A DNA stretch of 64,000 nucleotides from Corynebacterium uberis (GCF_020616335.1 NZ_CP085051.1:1-64000), one strand, 5' to 3'. Shown: positions 28,670 to 39,008, numbered from the stretch's first letter. The notes: generated by a model from the sequence alone, not told the origin. Program-made: numbers and translations.

Positions 28670-30733
28670 CTAACGGACGAGGTTGAGCAGGTTGAAATCG
28701 TACATCTGGACGGTGATGAGGTCGTCGCGGCGCATCTCGGTGCCGGGGCGCGGGGAGACGTGGGCGACGGTGTCGCGCTGGGCGGGGTCGGTGGTGGGCA
28801 CCGGGTCACCTTGGGCGAGTGCGCTGTCGGGTGCTTTCCAGCCGGCGTCGTGAAGCTTGCGCAGGGCGTCACCGCGGCTGAGCCCGGCGACGTCGGGAAG
28901 CACGAACAGTTCCCCGTTGGATACCTGCACGTCCACGGTGGCGGTGTGATCGACGGTGTTGCCGGCCTGGCGTACCGCGACCACGGTGTCCTTGTCCTCG
29001 GTGGAGTCGACGTAGACGATCCGCGCGCGCAGCCCCAACCCGTCGAGGGTGGTTTGCGCGTCAGACAGCTTCATGCCGGCCAGGTTGGGCACGGAGACCT
29101 GCTTGGGGCCCGAGGAGACGGTGATGGTCACCGGGGAGCCCTTGGAGATGTGCGCGCTGGCCGGCGGGTCCTGGCTGAGCACCAGTCCTTGGGCGGTGGC
29201 GTCGGAGGGTTCCTCGGAGACCTGCTCGTTGAGCACCAGGCCGGCGGACTTGAGCGCCTGGGCGGCGCCCTCGATGGTCATGCCCTTGAGGTTGGGCACG
29301 TCGGTTTGTTCCTTGCCGGAGGAGACCACCAGTTCCACCGACGTGCCGGGCCGCAGCGCGGAGTGGGCGGTGGGGTTGGTGCGGATGACCACGTCCTGGG
29401 CGATGGTGGGGCTGGGCTCTTCCTTGACGGTGACGCTTAAGCCTAAATCTTCGAGCTGCTTTTGGGCGGGGCCGCGTTTCTTGTTGGTCACGTCCGGCAG
29501 TTCGATGGTGTCGGAGGCCTGGGAGGAGGAGCTGCCGGAGCCGTCGTTGTTCTTGTTGGAGGCGTAGTCGTAGGCGAAGGCGCCGCCGACGCCGATGACC
29601 ACCACGGCCAGGATGCCGGCCACCCAGGCGGGCCAGTGGCTGGAGGTCTGCTGCTCCGGGGCGGCGTGCCGGGTGGAGGCGGCGGCCTCGGTGCGGCCGG
29701 TGGGGGCTACCTCGCCGCGGGGGCCGCGCTGCTGGGCGGGGCGCTGCTGCGTCGGGCGCTGTTGGCCGGCGGCGCGCCGGGGTCCGGGTTGGGCGGGGGT
29801 GACCTGGGTCGGGGCGGCGTCGTTAAACGCCTGCGTGGGCGCGACGCCGCCCGCACCGGTGGAGACGTGGGAGCGGGCCGCCTGGGTGACGGCGTTGCGG
29901 GAGAGCAGCTCCAGGTCGGCGGCGAAGTCGACGGCCGTTTGGTAGCGGTCTGCCGGGTGCTTGGCCATGGCGGTGAGCACCACGGAGTCGACGTTGACGG
30001 CCGCGGTCGGGGTCAGGTCGGGGATGGAGTGGGAGGGGGCGTCGGGGTCTTCTTGGACGTGCTGGTAGGCCACGGCGAAGGGGGTGTCGCCTTCGAAGGG
30101 GGGCCGGCCGGTGATCAGTTCGTAGAGCACGCAGCCCAGCGAGTAGATGTCTGAGCGGGCGTCGGCGTTGCGGCCGCGGGCCTGCTCGGGGGAGAGGTAT
30201 TGGGCGGTGCCGATCACCGCCGCCGTCTGGGTCATCGCGGAGCTGGTGTCATTAAGCGCCCGGGCGATGCCAAAGTCCATGACCTTCACCGCGCCGGTGT
30301 TGGTGATCATGATGTTGGCGGGCTTGATGTCGCGGTGAATGATCCCGGCGTCGTGGGAGGCTTGCAGGGCCTGGGCGGCGGGGATGAGGGTGGCGGCGGC
30401 GTCGGCGGGGCTCATGGGCCCGTCTTCGCGCACAATGTCGCGCAGCGTCCGGCCGAAGACGCGTTCCATGACGATGTAGGGCACGGAGATGCCGTCGATC
30501 ATCGTCTCGCCGGTGTCATAGACGGCGACGATGGCCGGGTGGTTGAGCTTGCCGGAGTTTTGGGCCTCGCGGCGGAATCGTTCCCGGAAGTTGACGTCGC
30601 GGGCTAGCTCCAGGCGCAGGACCTTCACGGCGACGCCCCGGCCCAGGAGGGTGTCCTGGGCGGCGTAGACGTCGGACATTCCTCCGGTGCCTATGACCTC
30701 GCCGAGTTCATAGCGTTGCGCGATGGTGCTCAT
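28670..30733 (-). CDS. pknB: Serine/threonine protein kinase with PASTA domains
   Basis: A 687-residue transmembrane kinase that senses muropeptides or lipid II and phosphorylates division and wall-synthesis proteins. The kinase domain (about 9-275) has [20 protein letters not shown] and DFGIARAL. After a Pro/Ala/Gln-rich juxtamembrane stretch there is one span ([22 protein letters not shown]), then four PASTA repeats outside the cell ([37 protein letters not shown]). It starts at ATG 30733, 4 bp after the pknA stop, in one operon with pknA, pbpA, rodA, ppp and the FHA genes. Confidence 0.97.
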   Translation of the reverse strand: MSTIAQRYELGEVIGTGGMSDVYAAQDTLLGRGVAVKVLRLELARDVNFRERFRREAQNSGKLNHPAIVAVYDTGETMIDGISVPYIVMERVFGRTLRDIVREDGPMSPADAAATLIPAAQALQASHDAGIIHRDIKPANIMITNTGAVKVMDFGIARALNDTSSAMTQTAAVIGTAQYLSPEQARGRNADARSDIYSLGCVLYELITGRPPFEGDTPFAVAYQHVQEDPDAPSHSIPDLTPTAAVNVDSVVLTAMAKHPADRYQTAVDFAADLELLSRNAVTQAARSHVSTGAGGVAPTQAFNDAAPTQVTPAQPGPRRAAGQQRPTQQRPAQQRGPRGEVAPTGRTEAAASTRHAAPEQQTSSHWPAWVAGILAVVVIGVGGAFAYDYASNKNNDGSGSSSSQASDTIELPDVTNKKRGPAQKQLEDLGLSVTVKEEPSPTIAQDVVIRTNPTAHSALRPGTSVELVVSSGKEQTDVPNLKGMTIEGAAQALKSAGLVLNEQVSEEPSDATAQGLVLSQDPPASAHISKGSPVTITVSSGPKQVSVPNLAGMKLSDAQTTLDGLGLRARIVYVDSTEDKDTVVAVRQAGNTVDHTATVDVQVSNGELFVLPDVAGLSRGDALRKLHDAGWKAPDSALAQGDPVPTTDPAQRDTVAHVSPRPGTEMRRDDLITVQMYDFNLLNLVR

Positions 30734-30737
30734 CTAT

Positions 30738-32597
30738 TTACCTACCCCCGTCCGTGAGGTTATCTATTGCATCCGCCGCCCCGGAGACCAGGGCACCGGC
30801 GGCGTCTTCTGCGCCGCCGTGTCCGGCTGTTCCGGCGCCTTGGCCGGCACCGTGGTCCGCGCCGGCGGGTTGGTCGCCGCCGCGCGCCGGGTTGGTGTCG
30901 CCGGAGTTGGCGTCATTGTTGCCGGCGCCGGTGCGAGCGGTGTCGCCGTGGGCGCGGGCGTGGGCGGTGGATCGGGCGGGGTTGTCCTTATCTTTGTCTC
31001 TGGCGGCGTCGTTGCGGCGTTGCGACGCCGGTTCAGCGGGGTCGCCTGCTTCGTCGCCGTCGCCTTCATCTACTGCTGCGTCATCCGGGTTGGAGTGCGC
31101 GGTTTCCACGATGGTGGTGGCCTGGGTTTCTGTCACGTATTGGGTGACGATGGCGGGTTCGGTGGGCGTGGGGGTGGTGGATGCGGCGGAGTCGCCGGAC
31201 CCAAAAAAGTCCATGGAGTACAGCCCGTAGCCTACAGCCCCGAGGACGGCGATGGCGGCGGCGATGGCCAGGCCCACGCCGAAGCCGCCCTTCTTCTGGT
31301 CCTTCGAGCCCGTGCCAGCGGCGCCGCTGCCCGTGCGGGAGCCTGCGCCACCCGCGGCTCCGGCGGCGCCGGCCCCCGGCGCAGCGGCCTGGGCACCCTG
31401 AGCGGCTTGGGCGGCCTGGGCCGCCTCGGCTGCCTGGGCATCACCCGCACCAGCCCCAGCGCCGGCTCCAGCCAGCGCGGCGGCACCCGCAGCGCCAGCC
31501 CCGGCGGCGGCCCCCGCGACGGGCGGGTTGGCCACCTGCCCGAGCAGGGCGGTCGCGGAGGTGGGTGAGGGTTCGGGTGCGGGCCCGGCGACGGCGGCGG
31601 TGCGCGGTTGCGGGGGGCGCGCGCCTAAGCGCACCCGCGAGATGGCGTTGGCCAGCTCGGAGCCGTCGGCGTAGCGGGTGTTGGGGTCCTTGCGCAGGGT
31701 GATGCCAATGAGTTCGCGGGTTTGCGCGGTCACGGCGGTGGGCAGCTGCGGCGGGGCTTGGTTGATGTGGGCGAGCACCACGGAGACGGAGGAGTCGCCG
31801 GTGAAGGGGCGGCGCCCGGATAGGATCTCGTAGCCGACCACGCCCAGGGAGTAGACGTCTGAGGTGGCGTAGACCTCTTGGCCTTGGGCTTGTTCGGGGG
31901 AGACGTATTGGGCGGTGCCTACCACCATGCCGGTGCGGGTCAGGGGCACGGCTGCGGCGGCTTTGGCGATGCCAAAGTCGGTGATCTTCACCTGCCCGGC
32001 CTGCGTGACCAGGAGGTTTCCTGGTTTGATGTCGCGGTGGACTAGGCCCATGGAGTGGATGACGGCGAGCCCGTGGGCGGCTTGTTCCATGACGTCGAGG
32101 GCCATGTCTTCGCTCAGGCTGCCTTCGCGGGCGAGCAGGTCTGCCAGGGATTCGCCGCGGACGTATTCCATGACGATGAAGCAGAAGACGGTGCCGGTGG
32201 GGTCGGGGACTTCGCGGTAGTCGAAGGTGCGCACGACGTTGTCGGAGTCGATGTGTTCGGCGGCTTCGGCTTCGTTACGGAAGCGCTCCAGGAATTCGGT
32301 GTTGTTGGAGAATTCGGGGCGCAGCGCTTTGATGGCTACTTCGCGGTCGTGGGCGACGTCGTCGGCAAGCCAGACGGTGGACATGCCGCCGTGGCCGATG
32401 ACCCATTGCAGCCGGTAGTCGGGTCCGATGAGTCCCTGGATGCGGTCGCGGTGCGCGTCGTCGCTAGGTGGGGTGCTTATCGACGCCCCCTCGTCCGGCT
32501 GTCCTGCCGCTCCTGCGGGTTGTTGGGGCGTGCGGGTGCCGTGGGGGTCGGGCGGCCAGCCGCCCTGTGTCCAACCGGTGGTGTTGTTCTCAGTCAT
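30738..32597 (-). CDS. pknA: Serine/threonine protein kinase PknA
   Basis: A 619-residue transmembrane kinase acting with PknB in control of growth and cell shape. The kinase domain (about 57-320) has GHGGMSTVWLADD, HRDIKPGNLLVTQ and DFGIAKAAA. It is followed by a long Ala/Gly-rich low-complexity linker, one transmembrane segment (GVGLAIAAAIAVLGAVGYGL), and an Ala/Asp/Asn-rich extracytoplasmic tail without PASTA domains. The linker makes the protein longer than many homologues. The start ATG at 32597 follows GGAGAACACCG. It is 16 bp from pbpA. Confidence 0.95.
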   Translation of the reverse strand: MTENNTTGWTQGGWPPDPHGTRTPQQPAGAAGQPDEGASISTPPSDDAHRDRIQGLIGPDYRLQWVIGHGGMSTVWLADDVAHDREVAIKALRPEFSNNTEFLERFRNEAEAAEHIDSDNVVRTFDYREVPDPTGTVFCFIVMEYVRGESLADLLAREGSLSEDMALDVMEQAAHGLAVIHSMGLVHRDIKPGNLLVTQAGQVKITDFGIAKAAAAVPLTRTGMVVGTAQYVSPEQAQGQEVYATSDVYSLGVVGYEILSGRRPFTGDSSVSVVLAHINQAPPQLPTAVTAQTRELIGITLRKDPNTRYADGSELANAISRVRLGARPPQPRTAAVAGPAPEPSPTSATALLGQVANPPVAGAAAGAGAAGAAALAGAGAGAGAGDAQAAEAAQAAQAAQGAQAAAPGAGAAGAAGGAGSRTGSGAAGTGSKDQKKGGFGVGLAIAAAIAVLGAVGYGLYSMDFFGSGDSAASTTPTPTEPAIVTQYVTETQATTIVETAHSNPDDAAVDEGDGDEAGDPAEPASQRRNDAARDKDKDNPARSTAHARAHGDTARTGAGNNDANSGDTNPARGGDQPAGADHGAGQGAGTAGHGGAEDAAGALVSGAADAIDNLTDGGR

Positions 32598-32613
32598 CGG
32601 TGTTCTCCTTTAC

Positions 32614-34053
32614 CTACCTGGCTGCCTGCAGGGCCGCGTTGAGGACGGCTCGTCCGATGGGGGAGGCGACTTTGCCGCCGGTGGCGGAGGCGCCGAGCGA
32701 TCCGCCGTTTTTGACTACCACGCCGACGGCGACGTCTGCGCCGTCTTGAGGGGCGAAGGCAACGTACCACGTATGCGGCGGGGTTCCGGCACCGCCGTGT
32801 TCGGCCGTGCCGGTCTTTGAGGCGATGTCTTGCCCCGCGTATCCGGAGGTGGAGCGTTCGGATCCGCGCATGAGTTCCTTAATCTGTGCGGCGATCTCCG
32901 GGGTGACCGCCTGGTTGAGCTCCTTGGGCTTGACCTTGGAGACCTCCTTGAGGTCGGGGCTGGTTACCCGGGAGACCAGGTGGGGTTCCATGCGGGTGCC
33001 GCCGTTGGAGATCACCCCGGCCATGAGAGCGGCTTGCAGGGCGGTCATGGTCACGTCGCGCTGCCCGATGGAGGACTGGCCCAACGCGCCCTGGTCCGCC
33101 AGGTCGCCGAGGGTGCCGGGGGTGGTGGTCACGCCGAGGTCGTAGCTTTCTCCGATGCCAAAGGCGTCGGCGGCGTGGCGCAGCTTATCGGCACCTAAGT
33201 CCAGGCCCATTTCCACGAAGGCGGTGTTGCAGGACAGGGCGAAGGCGGTGGCCAGGGTGACGGGCCCGCCTTTGCCGCAGGGCTGCCCGGCATAGTTGGT
33301 CAGTGTTTGGGTGGTGCCGGGCAGGGTGATTTCCGGTGCGCCGGTGAGCTGGGAGTTGGCGTTGTATCCGGCTTCCAGTCCGGCGGCGGTGGTGATGATC
33401 TTGAAGATGGATCCGGGCGGCAGGGACTCCTGGGCGGCGTGGTTGAGCAGGGGGTCGCCGTCGGAGGTGGTCAGCTCCGCCCAGGCGTTCTCGGCGGTGT
33501 CTTGGTTGACTATGGAGTTGGGGTCGTAGGAGGGGGTGGACGCCATGGCCAGGATCTCCCCCGTGGAGGGCCGCAGGGCGACGACCGAGCCTTCGTAGCC
33601 GGCGTCGGCAAGCTGATGATAAGCCAGCTCCTGGACCTGGGGGATGAGGGTCAGCTCGACGTTATTGCCCTTGGGCTTGCTGTCGATGAGGTGGTCGAAG
33701 AACTGGCTGGCGCCGACCTCGGTGCCGTTGAGCACGCCGTTGTAGCTGGATTCGATGCCGGCGGCGCCGTAGACGTCGGACAGGTAACCCAGCACGTGGC
33801 TGAATGCCACCGGGGAGTTGTCATAGCTGCGCTGGTAGTAGCCGTTATCGTCCGGATGCGAGCTGGCCAGGACCTGCCCGCCGGCAGAGATCTGGCCGCG
33901 GGGGATGGCCTTGGCCTCGTAGAAGTTGCGCCGGTTGAGCGCGTTGTGGGCGTACTTGTCTTGGGAGAATGCCTGGATGATGGTGAGGTTGATCAGCAGC
34001 ACCAGGATCATCAGCAGCGCAAAGATGGAGGTGAATCGCAGGGCGCGGTTCAT
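32614..34053 (-). CDS. pbpA: Class B penicillin-binding protein PbpA
   Basis: A 479-residue peptidoglycan transpeptidase with one N-terminal membrane anchor (FALLMILVLLINLTIIQAF). Transpeptidase motifs: SIFK with nucleophile Ser215 and Lys218, SCN, and SKTGTAE. The N-terminal PBP dimer-like region contains YQRSYDNSPVAFSHVLGY. Its start overlaps the rodA stop by four bases, so synthase and glycosyltransferase partner are translationally coupled, as expected for a SEDS/class B PBP pair. Confidence 0.96.
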   Translation of the reverse strand: MNRALRFTSIFALLMILVLLINLTIIQAFSQDKYAHNALNRRNFYEAKAIPRGQISAGGQVLASSHPDDNGYYQRSYDNSPVAFSHVLGYLSDVYGAAGIESSYNGVLNGTEVGASQFFDHLIDSKPKGNNVELTLIPQVQELAYHQLADAGYEGSVVALRPSTGEILAMASTPSYDPNSIVNQDTAENAWAELTTSDGDPLLNHAAQESLPPGSIFKIITTAAGLEAGYNANSQLTGAPEITLPGTTQTLTNYAGQPCGKGGPVTLATAFALSCNTAFVEMGLDLGADKLRHAADAFGIGESYDLGVTTTPGTLGDLADQGALGQSSIGQRDVTMTALQAALMAGVISNGGTRMEPHLVSRVTSPDLKEVSKVKPKELNQAVTPEIAAQIKELMRGSERSTSGYAGQDIASKTGTAEHGGAGTPPHTWYVAFAPQDGADVAVGVVVKNGGSLGASATGGKVASPIGRAVLNAALQAAR

Positions 34054-35471
34054 GAGCGTCGCACCGTCCTTCCAGCCGGGGGTTCCGCGGTGACTTGGGG
34101 GAACAGTCCGGTCCCGGAGGGATCGTCAGACACTCCGGGATTCAAGGCGGACTGGCCGGAGCCGTCGGTGGCTCCCGGCGGCGGGGTTTGCGGGGTGCGC
34201 GCGGAGTGGGAAATGCGCAGCAGGATGCCCAACAGCACGTAGTTGGCCATGAGCGAGGACCCGCCCTGGGACATAAATGGGGTGGTCAGGCCGGTCATGG
34301 GCATGAGGGCCGAGATGCCGGCGATGACCACAAAGACCTGAACAGCCAGCGTCAGGGACAACCCGGCGGCGGCGAGCTTGCCGTAGGAGTCGCGCACCTC
34401 CATGGCCACGCGCAGGCCGCGGGTGACAAACAGGGCGAAGAGCAGCACCACGGCGCTCAGGCCGATGAGCCCCAGCTCCTCACCCACGGCGGCGAGGATG
34501 AAGTCCGAGTGCACCACGGGAATGATGTAGGGGTAGCCCTTGCCAATCCCGGTGCCGGTGATGCCGCCGAAGGACATGCCAAACAGGGCCTGGGACAATT
34601 GCAGGCCGCTGCCGTCATAGTTGCCAATGGGGTCAAGGAAGTTGGCCACGCGGGCCTGAATCTTGGTGGAGATGGTGTAGACGGCGGTGCCGCCCACCGC
34701 CACCAGGACGGTGCCAATGAGCAGCCAGGAGGCCCGCCCGGTGGCAAAGTAGAGCATGCCCAGCACGGTGGTAAACAGCAGCAGGGCGGGGCCGAAGTCA
34801 TTGGACCCGGCCATGATGAGGATGGCAATGCCCCACACGGCCAGGATCGGCGCGAGGTCGCGCAGGCGCGGAAAATCCAGGCCCATGAAGCGGTAGCCGG
34901 CCACGGTAAACAGGGCGCGCTTGTTCACCAACAGTTGGGCGAAGAAGAGCAGCAGCAGGATCTTGGAGAACTCGCCGGGCTGCACGCTCAGCGGCCCCAG
35001 GCTGACCCAGATTCGGGCTTCCTCATTGGCGGGGGAGAACCAGAAGAACAGCGGCAGGATGAGCAGGCCCAGGCCCAGCAGGCCCAGCAGGTAGGAGTAG
35101 CGGGTCAGGCTGCGGTGCTCGCGCACGATGGCCAGCACCGAGATGAGCAGGATGATGCCCACCACGGTCCACATCACCTGCCGCTTGGCCATGTTGGTTC
35201 CGCCTTCAAGGTCCAGCCGGTAGATGATCACCAGCCCGATGCCGTTGAGGGTGGCGGTAATGGGCAGCAGCAGCTGGTCGGCGTGGGGCGCCAGGAAGCA
35301 CAGGGCGATGTGTGCGATGGAGAAGATGAGAATAAACCCGCCGATGATCCAGGCGATCTCCTTGCCCAGGGCGTTGCCTTGGGCCAGCTCCAGGTTGGCC
35401 AGCAGGGCGGCGACGATGAGCGTTGCCAGGATGAGCAGGCCCATCTCGCGTTTGCGGGACAGCAGCGCCAT
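34050..35471 (-). CDS. rodA: SEDS peptidoglycan glycosyltransferase, RodA/FtsW family
   Basis: A 473-residue polytopic membrane protein that polymerises lipid II. About ten to twelve spans are visible. Family regions include FFWFSPANEEARIWVSLGPLS (near QPGEFSKILLLLF), GNYDGSGLQLSQALFGMSFG, GTGIGKGYPYIIPVVHSDFI and the late PMTGLTTPFMSQGGSSLMANY. It starts at ATG 35471 directly against the ppp stop codon and overlaps pbpA at the other end. The pairing with pbpA, rather than with ftsI, favours the elongation role. Confidence 0.95.
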   Translation of the reverse strand: MALLSRKREMGLLILATLIVAALLANLELAQGNALGKEIAWIIGGFILIFSIAHIALCFLAPHADQLLLPITATLNGIGLVIIYRLDLEGGTNMAKRQVMWTVVGIILLISVLAIVREHRSLTRYSYLLGLLGLGLLILPLFFWFSPANEEARIWVSLGPLSVQPGEFSKILLLLFFAQLLVNKRALFTVAGYRFMGLDFPRLRDLAPILAVWGIAILIMAGSNDFGPALLLFTTVLGMLYFATGRASWLLIGTVLVAVGGTAVYTISTKIQARVANFLDPIGNYDGSGLQLSQALFGMSFGGITGTGIGKGYPYIIPVVHSDFILAAVGEELGLIGLSAVVLLFALFVTRGLRVAMEVRDSYGKLAAAGLSLTLAVQVFVVIAGISALMPMTGLTTPFMSQGGSSLMANYVLLGILLRISHSARTPQTPPPGATDGSGQSALNPGVSDDPSGTGLFPQVTAEPPAGRTVRRS

Positions 35472-36986
35472 CTATTTCACCTCCCGGCAATTGACTCCGG
35501 GTTTGGCGCGCTGGGAATCGGCCGCATCCTTGGCGGCGTCCTTGGCTTCCTTCGCCGGGTCTGTGGGGGCGTTCTTGGCGGCATCCTTGGCGTGTTCCTC
35601 TGGGGTTTCGCCGGTGCGGGTGACGCAGACGGGCAGGGCCTGGTCGGCGAGGCGGCGCAGCTGGCTTGTTACTTCGTCGTAGCTGGCTGCGGGCATAGAC
35701 TCCGCGGAGTCGCGGACGGATTCCGGCAGGTCGTTGATGCTAAAGGGGTGGCAGTTCGCGTGGTTGACGTCGGCCATCTGAATGGCGGCGTCTTTGCTCA
35801 GGCAGGCTACTTGGTAGGGGCTGTGGAGGTCGTGGCCAAAGACGGTGTAATTCAGCCCGTGGTGGACCACCAGGTCGTGGTGGTCGTCGGTGGCCAGGAA
35901 GTAGGTGTGGTTGGCGGTGCTAAAGACCCACCAGCCGCCGCCGATGGCGGCGATGGCCAGCACGAGGGTGGTGATCAGGGCGCCCCAGCGCAGGCCGGAG
36001 CGGCGGGAGGACCCGCGCGAGTCTGCCGCGGCTGCTGACTCCGCGTCGGCGTCGGCCTGCGGGTTCGCGCCGGCAGGCCCTGGCCCCGCAGGCCCCGCCC
36101 CGGCAGCCCCGGCAGCACCAGCACCGGCTGCGCGGGCCTGGCGCAGCGCTGCGGCGCGCCCGGCGGCGGTGTCGGGGTGGGTGGCTTCGGCTTGCTCGCC
36201 TTGGAGGGCCCCTGCGGTGGCGGGGACGGTGGGCAGGGCGGCGCGGGCGGCGTCGGAAAGCGAATCCTCGTCGACGACTTCGGCGACCACGACGGTGACG
36301 TTGTCCGGGCCGCCGGAGCGCAGGGCCAGTTCGATGAGCCGCGCGGCGGCGTCGTCGGGGCTGCCCTGGCCGAGGGTGTCTTCGATGGTGGAGTGGGTGA
36401 CGGGGTCAGACAGGCCGTCGGAGCACAGCAGGATGCGGTCGCCGACACGGGCATCCAGGGTGGTCAGGGTCGGTTCGACGGGGCGGCCGGTGTAGGCCTT
36501 GAGGATCAGCGAGCGCTGCGGGTGCGTGGACACGTCCTCCGGGTTGAGGCGGCCCTCGGCGACGAGCGATTGCACGTAGGTGTCGTCGATGGTGATCTGG
36601 GTCAGCTCACCGTCGCGCAGCCGGTAGCCGCGGGAATCGCCGACGTGGCACAGCCCAAATTCGTGGCCGTCGAAGGCCAGCGCAGTCAGGGTGGTGCCCA
36701 TGCCCTGGGTTTCGGGGCGGCGGGTGATTTCTTCGGCGATGGCGGCATTGGCGTCGTCGGCAACCGCTGCGAGCAGCGCCAAGACATCATTGTCGCCGGG
36801 GTCCGCGTCGAGCTTTTCTAGGTGGGTGATCATGATCTGGGAGGCGACCTCACCCGCGGCGTGCCCACCCATGCCGTCCGCCAGGGCCAGCAGGTGCGGG
36901 CCCGCGTAGGCGGAGTCCTCATTGTTGCCGCGCACCAGGCCACGGTCAGAGGCGACGGTGTAATTGAGCTTCAGGTGTGCGGTCAC
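35472..36986 (-). CDS. ppp: PP2C-type serine/threonine phosphatase Ppp (PstP)
   Basis: A 504-residue phosphatase that reverses PknA/PknB phosphorylation. The PP2C domain (about 5-235) has the metal-binding motifs VRGNNEDSAY, ALADGMGGH, CHVGDSRGYRL, LLCSDGLSDPV and GGPDNVTVVV. A Pro/Ala/Gly linker leads to one transmembrane span (GALITTLVLAIAAIGGGWWVF), then an extracytoplasmic domain of about 165 residues. The GTG start at 36986 overlaps the fhaB stop (GTGA). It is translationally coupled to fhaB and abuts rodA. Confidence 0.95.
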   Translation of the reverse strand: MTAHLKLNYTVASDRGLVRGNNEDSAYAGPHLLALADGMGGHAAGEVASQIMITHLEKLDADPGDNDVLALLAAVADDANAAIAEEITRRPETQGMGTTLTALAFDGHEFGLCHVGDSRGYRLRDGELTQITIDDTYVQSLVAEGRLNPEDVSTHPQRSLILKAYTGRPVEPTLTTLDARVGDRILLCSDGLSDPVTHSTIEDTLGQGSPDDAAARLIELALRSGGPDNVTVVVAEVVDEDSLSDAARAALPTVPATAGALQGEQAEATHPDTAAGRAAALRQARAAGAGAAGAAGAGPAGPGPAGANPQADADAESAAAADSRGSSRRSGLRWGALITTLVLAIAAIGGGWWVFSTANHTYFLATDDHHDLVVHHGLNYTVFGHDLHSPYQVACLSKDAAIQMADVNHANCHPFSINDLPESVRDSAESMPAASYDEVTSQLRRLADQALPVCVTRTGETPEEHAKDAAKNAPTDPAKEAKDAAKDAADSQRAKPGVNCREVK

Positions 36987-37453
36987 GGAACCAGCCTCAC
37001 AGTCGTGCGCCCAACGCGTATCGACGTCCCCGTCGCCACGCGCTCAGGCTGATCAATCCGGGTGCCCGCGACGAACGTTCCGTTGCGGGAGTCCAAGTCT
37101 TCAACAAACCAATCAGAACCGCGCCGGAACAGCCGGGCGTGGCGGCCGGACGCAAAGTCATCGCCCAGCACAAAATCACAGTCCGGGCTGCGGCCCATGA
37201 CCACTTCCCCGATCGTGGAAATATCCATGTACGAGCCCTGGAGCGGGCCCTCGACGATGGTGATCTGGCGTGCAGGTGCCTTACGCGTATGGGCGGCGCC
37301 GTCGCTGGCCCCGTTGCGGGCGCGCCGCTGCCCGCCACCGAACCCGGACGCCGCGTTGGTATCGCGCCCCATCGAGCGCAGGGCAACCAGGATGAACAGC
37401 CACAGCAGCACTAATACGCCGATGCGGAAACCCGTGAGGGCCAGTGAGTCCAT
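36983..37453 (-). CDS. fhaB: FHA-domain membrane protein FhaB (FipA-like)
   Basis: A 156-residue protein with one N-terminal membrane span (FRIGVLVLLWLFILVALRSM) and a C-terminal FHA domain that binds phosphothreonine: VVMGRSPDCDFVLGDDFASG, RHARLF and DLDSRNGTFVAGTRI. It is a known PknA/PknB-circuit adaptor in mycobacteria. Its stop overlaps the ppp start. Confidence 0.93.
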   Translation of the reverse strand: MDSLALTGFRIGVLVLLWLFILVALRSMGRDTNAASGFGGGQRRARNGASDGAAHTRKAPARQITIVEGPLQGSYMDISTIGEVVMGRSPDCDFVLGDDFASGRHARLFRRGSDWFVEDLDSRNGTFVAGTRIDQPERVATGTSIRVGRTTVRLVP

Positions 37454-37480
37454 GATGCTCCTAAAGAATCGTCTGACAGG

Positions 37481-38380
37481 CTACGCGCCCTGGGGCCAGA
37501 CTATGCGGACCTCGATGTGAGAGTGGCCGATAGTGATGACGTCGCCATCAGCAAGCAGCCAGTTGTCCACCGGGGTGTCATTAACCGTGGTGCCATTCGT
37601 GGACTGTAGGTCCGTGAGCACCGCGTCTTGGCCATCCCAGGACACCTCAGCATGCTGACGAGACACCCCAGTATCCGGGAGCCGGAAATCGGCGTCATTA
37701 GACCTGCCGATGATGTTGGAGCCCTCCTGAACGAGGTACGTGCGCGACGAGCCATCCTGGAGCAAAAGGCTGACCGTCGGAGACACCGGCGCCGGAGGGC
37801 GCCGGCCTAGCGAACCAGTATTGGACTGCCCCCGCGACGGGGACTCAAAAAACTCCGTGCGAGCAGAGTCATGCTGATAGGGGTCGTAGGAATTCATCTC
37901 TCCACCTTCATCACGGCCGGACGTGGCGTTGCTAGCTGCCGGTGCATTCGCCTCCCGCGGCGGATACGCCGCGATGGCATCAAAACCGCTATCTAACTGC
38001 GGGTCCGCGTCCTGATACGACGACACCCGCAACTGGCCCGTCCGCAGCCCAGACTCCTCAGCAATGCGCACCACCACCGGGCCGGGCAACGCCCACCCAT
38101 GGTTACGACAAAACCGCGTCATCTGGTCAGCAAAATCCTGGGCCAGGTAGGCGTTGGTCTGCGACAAGTTCTCCAAATCCTTACCGCTAACCCCCACCTC
38201 AAAGACATTGGGCGCCTCCGGGCGCCCACGAGGAAACTCCAGATTGTCCTCGATCTCCTGCTTGAGCAGCTCCTCGATCTCCGCCGGGACCAGGCGGCCA
38301 CCGAAAACCAAGGCAAAGCTGTTGTCAAGGCCACGCTGGAGCGCACTATCCATCTTGGCCAGATTGCCCAGTAGAGACAT
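37481..38380 (-). CDS. fhaA: FHA-domain protein FhaA with DUF3662 domain
   Basis: A 299-residue cytoplasmic adaptor. The N-terminal DUF3662 domain (about 1-125) has the family signature LLKQEIEDN, and the C-terminal FHA domain (about 205-299) has NIIGRSNDADFRLPDTGVSR, QHAEVSW and DLQSTNGTTVNDTPV. The intervening linker is disordered. In mycobacteria FhaA binds the pseudokinase region of MviN. The start at 38380 (MSLLGNLAKMDSAL) follows an AAAGGAGG ribosome-binding site. It is first in the seven-gene operon running to crgA's side. Confidence 0.93.
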   Translation of the reverse strand: MSLLGNLAKMDSALQRGLDNSFALVFGGRLVPAEIEELLKQEIEDNLEFPRGRPEAPNVFEVGVSGKDLENLSQTNAYLAQDFADQMTRFCRNHGWALPGPVVVRIAEESGLRTGQLRVSSYQDADPQLDSGFDAIAAYPPREANAPAASNATSGRDEGGEMNSYDPYQHDSARTEFFESPSRGQSNTGSLGRRPPAPVSPTVSLLLQDGSSRTYLVQEGSNIIGRSNDADFRLPDTGVSRQHAEVSWDGQDAVLTDLQSTNGTTVNDTPVDNWLLADGDVITIGHSHIEVRIVWPQGA

Positions 38381-38774
38381 CGGCAACCTCCTTTCCACAA
38401 CACCTCGACCAATCTTGCACCAACAGACCCGACACACCACGACGCCTGCGCAGCTGGAGCGTTGCAGCTCTGCTGGGCTGCTGGAGCGCTCGCGTTGCTG
38501 CGCTGCTTGAGCGGTGCTGTGCTGCTGCACTGCTGCGCTCTAGCGTTGCAGCGTTGCTCTCGCGTTGCCGCGCCGCGGTTTCGGGGATGCGGAATTATGC
38601 GAGTCTAATCGCTCCACGGCAACGAAACCACACGTGCACCCCAGTATAGAGGGGTGCGCTACCCACCTACAGGACGTGCACTGGCTGTCGTCGCTTATGC
38701 GCGTGACCTTGCGATTTGTACTTCGCAGCGCGGTGGTATAAATTCTGGGGAGTCGCAAGCGCGGCCACTTGTTT
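38381..38774. other. Divergent promoter gap between fhaA and tRNA-Leu
   Basis: About 390 bp without a credible gene. Bases 38450-38575 are a low-complexity run of GCTGC and GCGTTGC repeats. On the minus strand CATAAT near 38598 could serve fhaA. On the plus strand TATAAA at 38737-38742, preceded by TTGTAC at 38716-38721 with a short 15-bp spacer, is the likely promoter of tRNA-Leu. Confidence 0.5.
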
Positions 38775-38859
38775 GGGCGAGTGGCGGAATTGGCAGACGC
38801 GCTGGCTTCAGGTGCCAGTGTCCTTTACGGACGTGGGGGTTCAAGTCCCCCTTCGCCCA
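38775..38859 (+). tRNA. tRNA-Leu (CAG anticodon)
   Basis: Acceptor GGGCGAG pairs with TTCGCCC; class II tRNA with a long variable arm (TGTCCTTTACGGACG). Anticodon loop CTTCAGG carries CAG; T arm GGTTCAAGTCC. No encoded CCA. 85 bases. Confidence 0.96.
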
Positions 38860-38866
38860 CAGTTTG

Positions 38867-38912
38867 AACCAGGATCAGTCTCCTCGTGTAGGAAGCTGGT
38901 CCTGGTTTTTTG
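38867..38912 (+). terminator. Terminator of tRNA-Leu
   Basis: AACCAGGATCAG pairs with CTGGTCCTGGTT and is followed by TTTTT. Confidence 0.9.
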
Positions 38913-39008
38913 TTTGCGTGCTGTCTGCGCGCGTGCGGCCGTGCGTGACTGCGTGCGGGAGGCGGGGCGTCGTTAAGCCTGGGTTTGGCGACACTGCGGC
39001 GGCGGGTA

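Noticed and set aside
28655..29440. Long Gly/Val-rich frames opposite pknB, pknA, pbpA and rodA
   Set aside because: These are antisense shadows of high-GC genes; the opposite strand encodes complete, well-known proteins.
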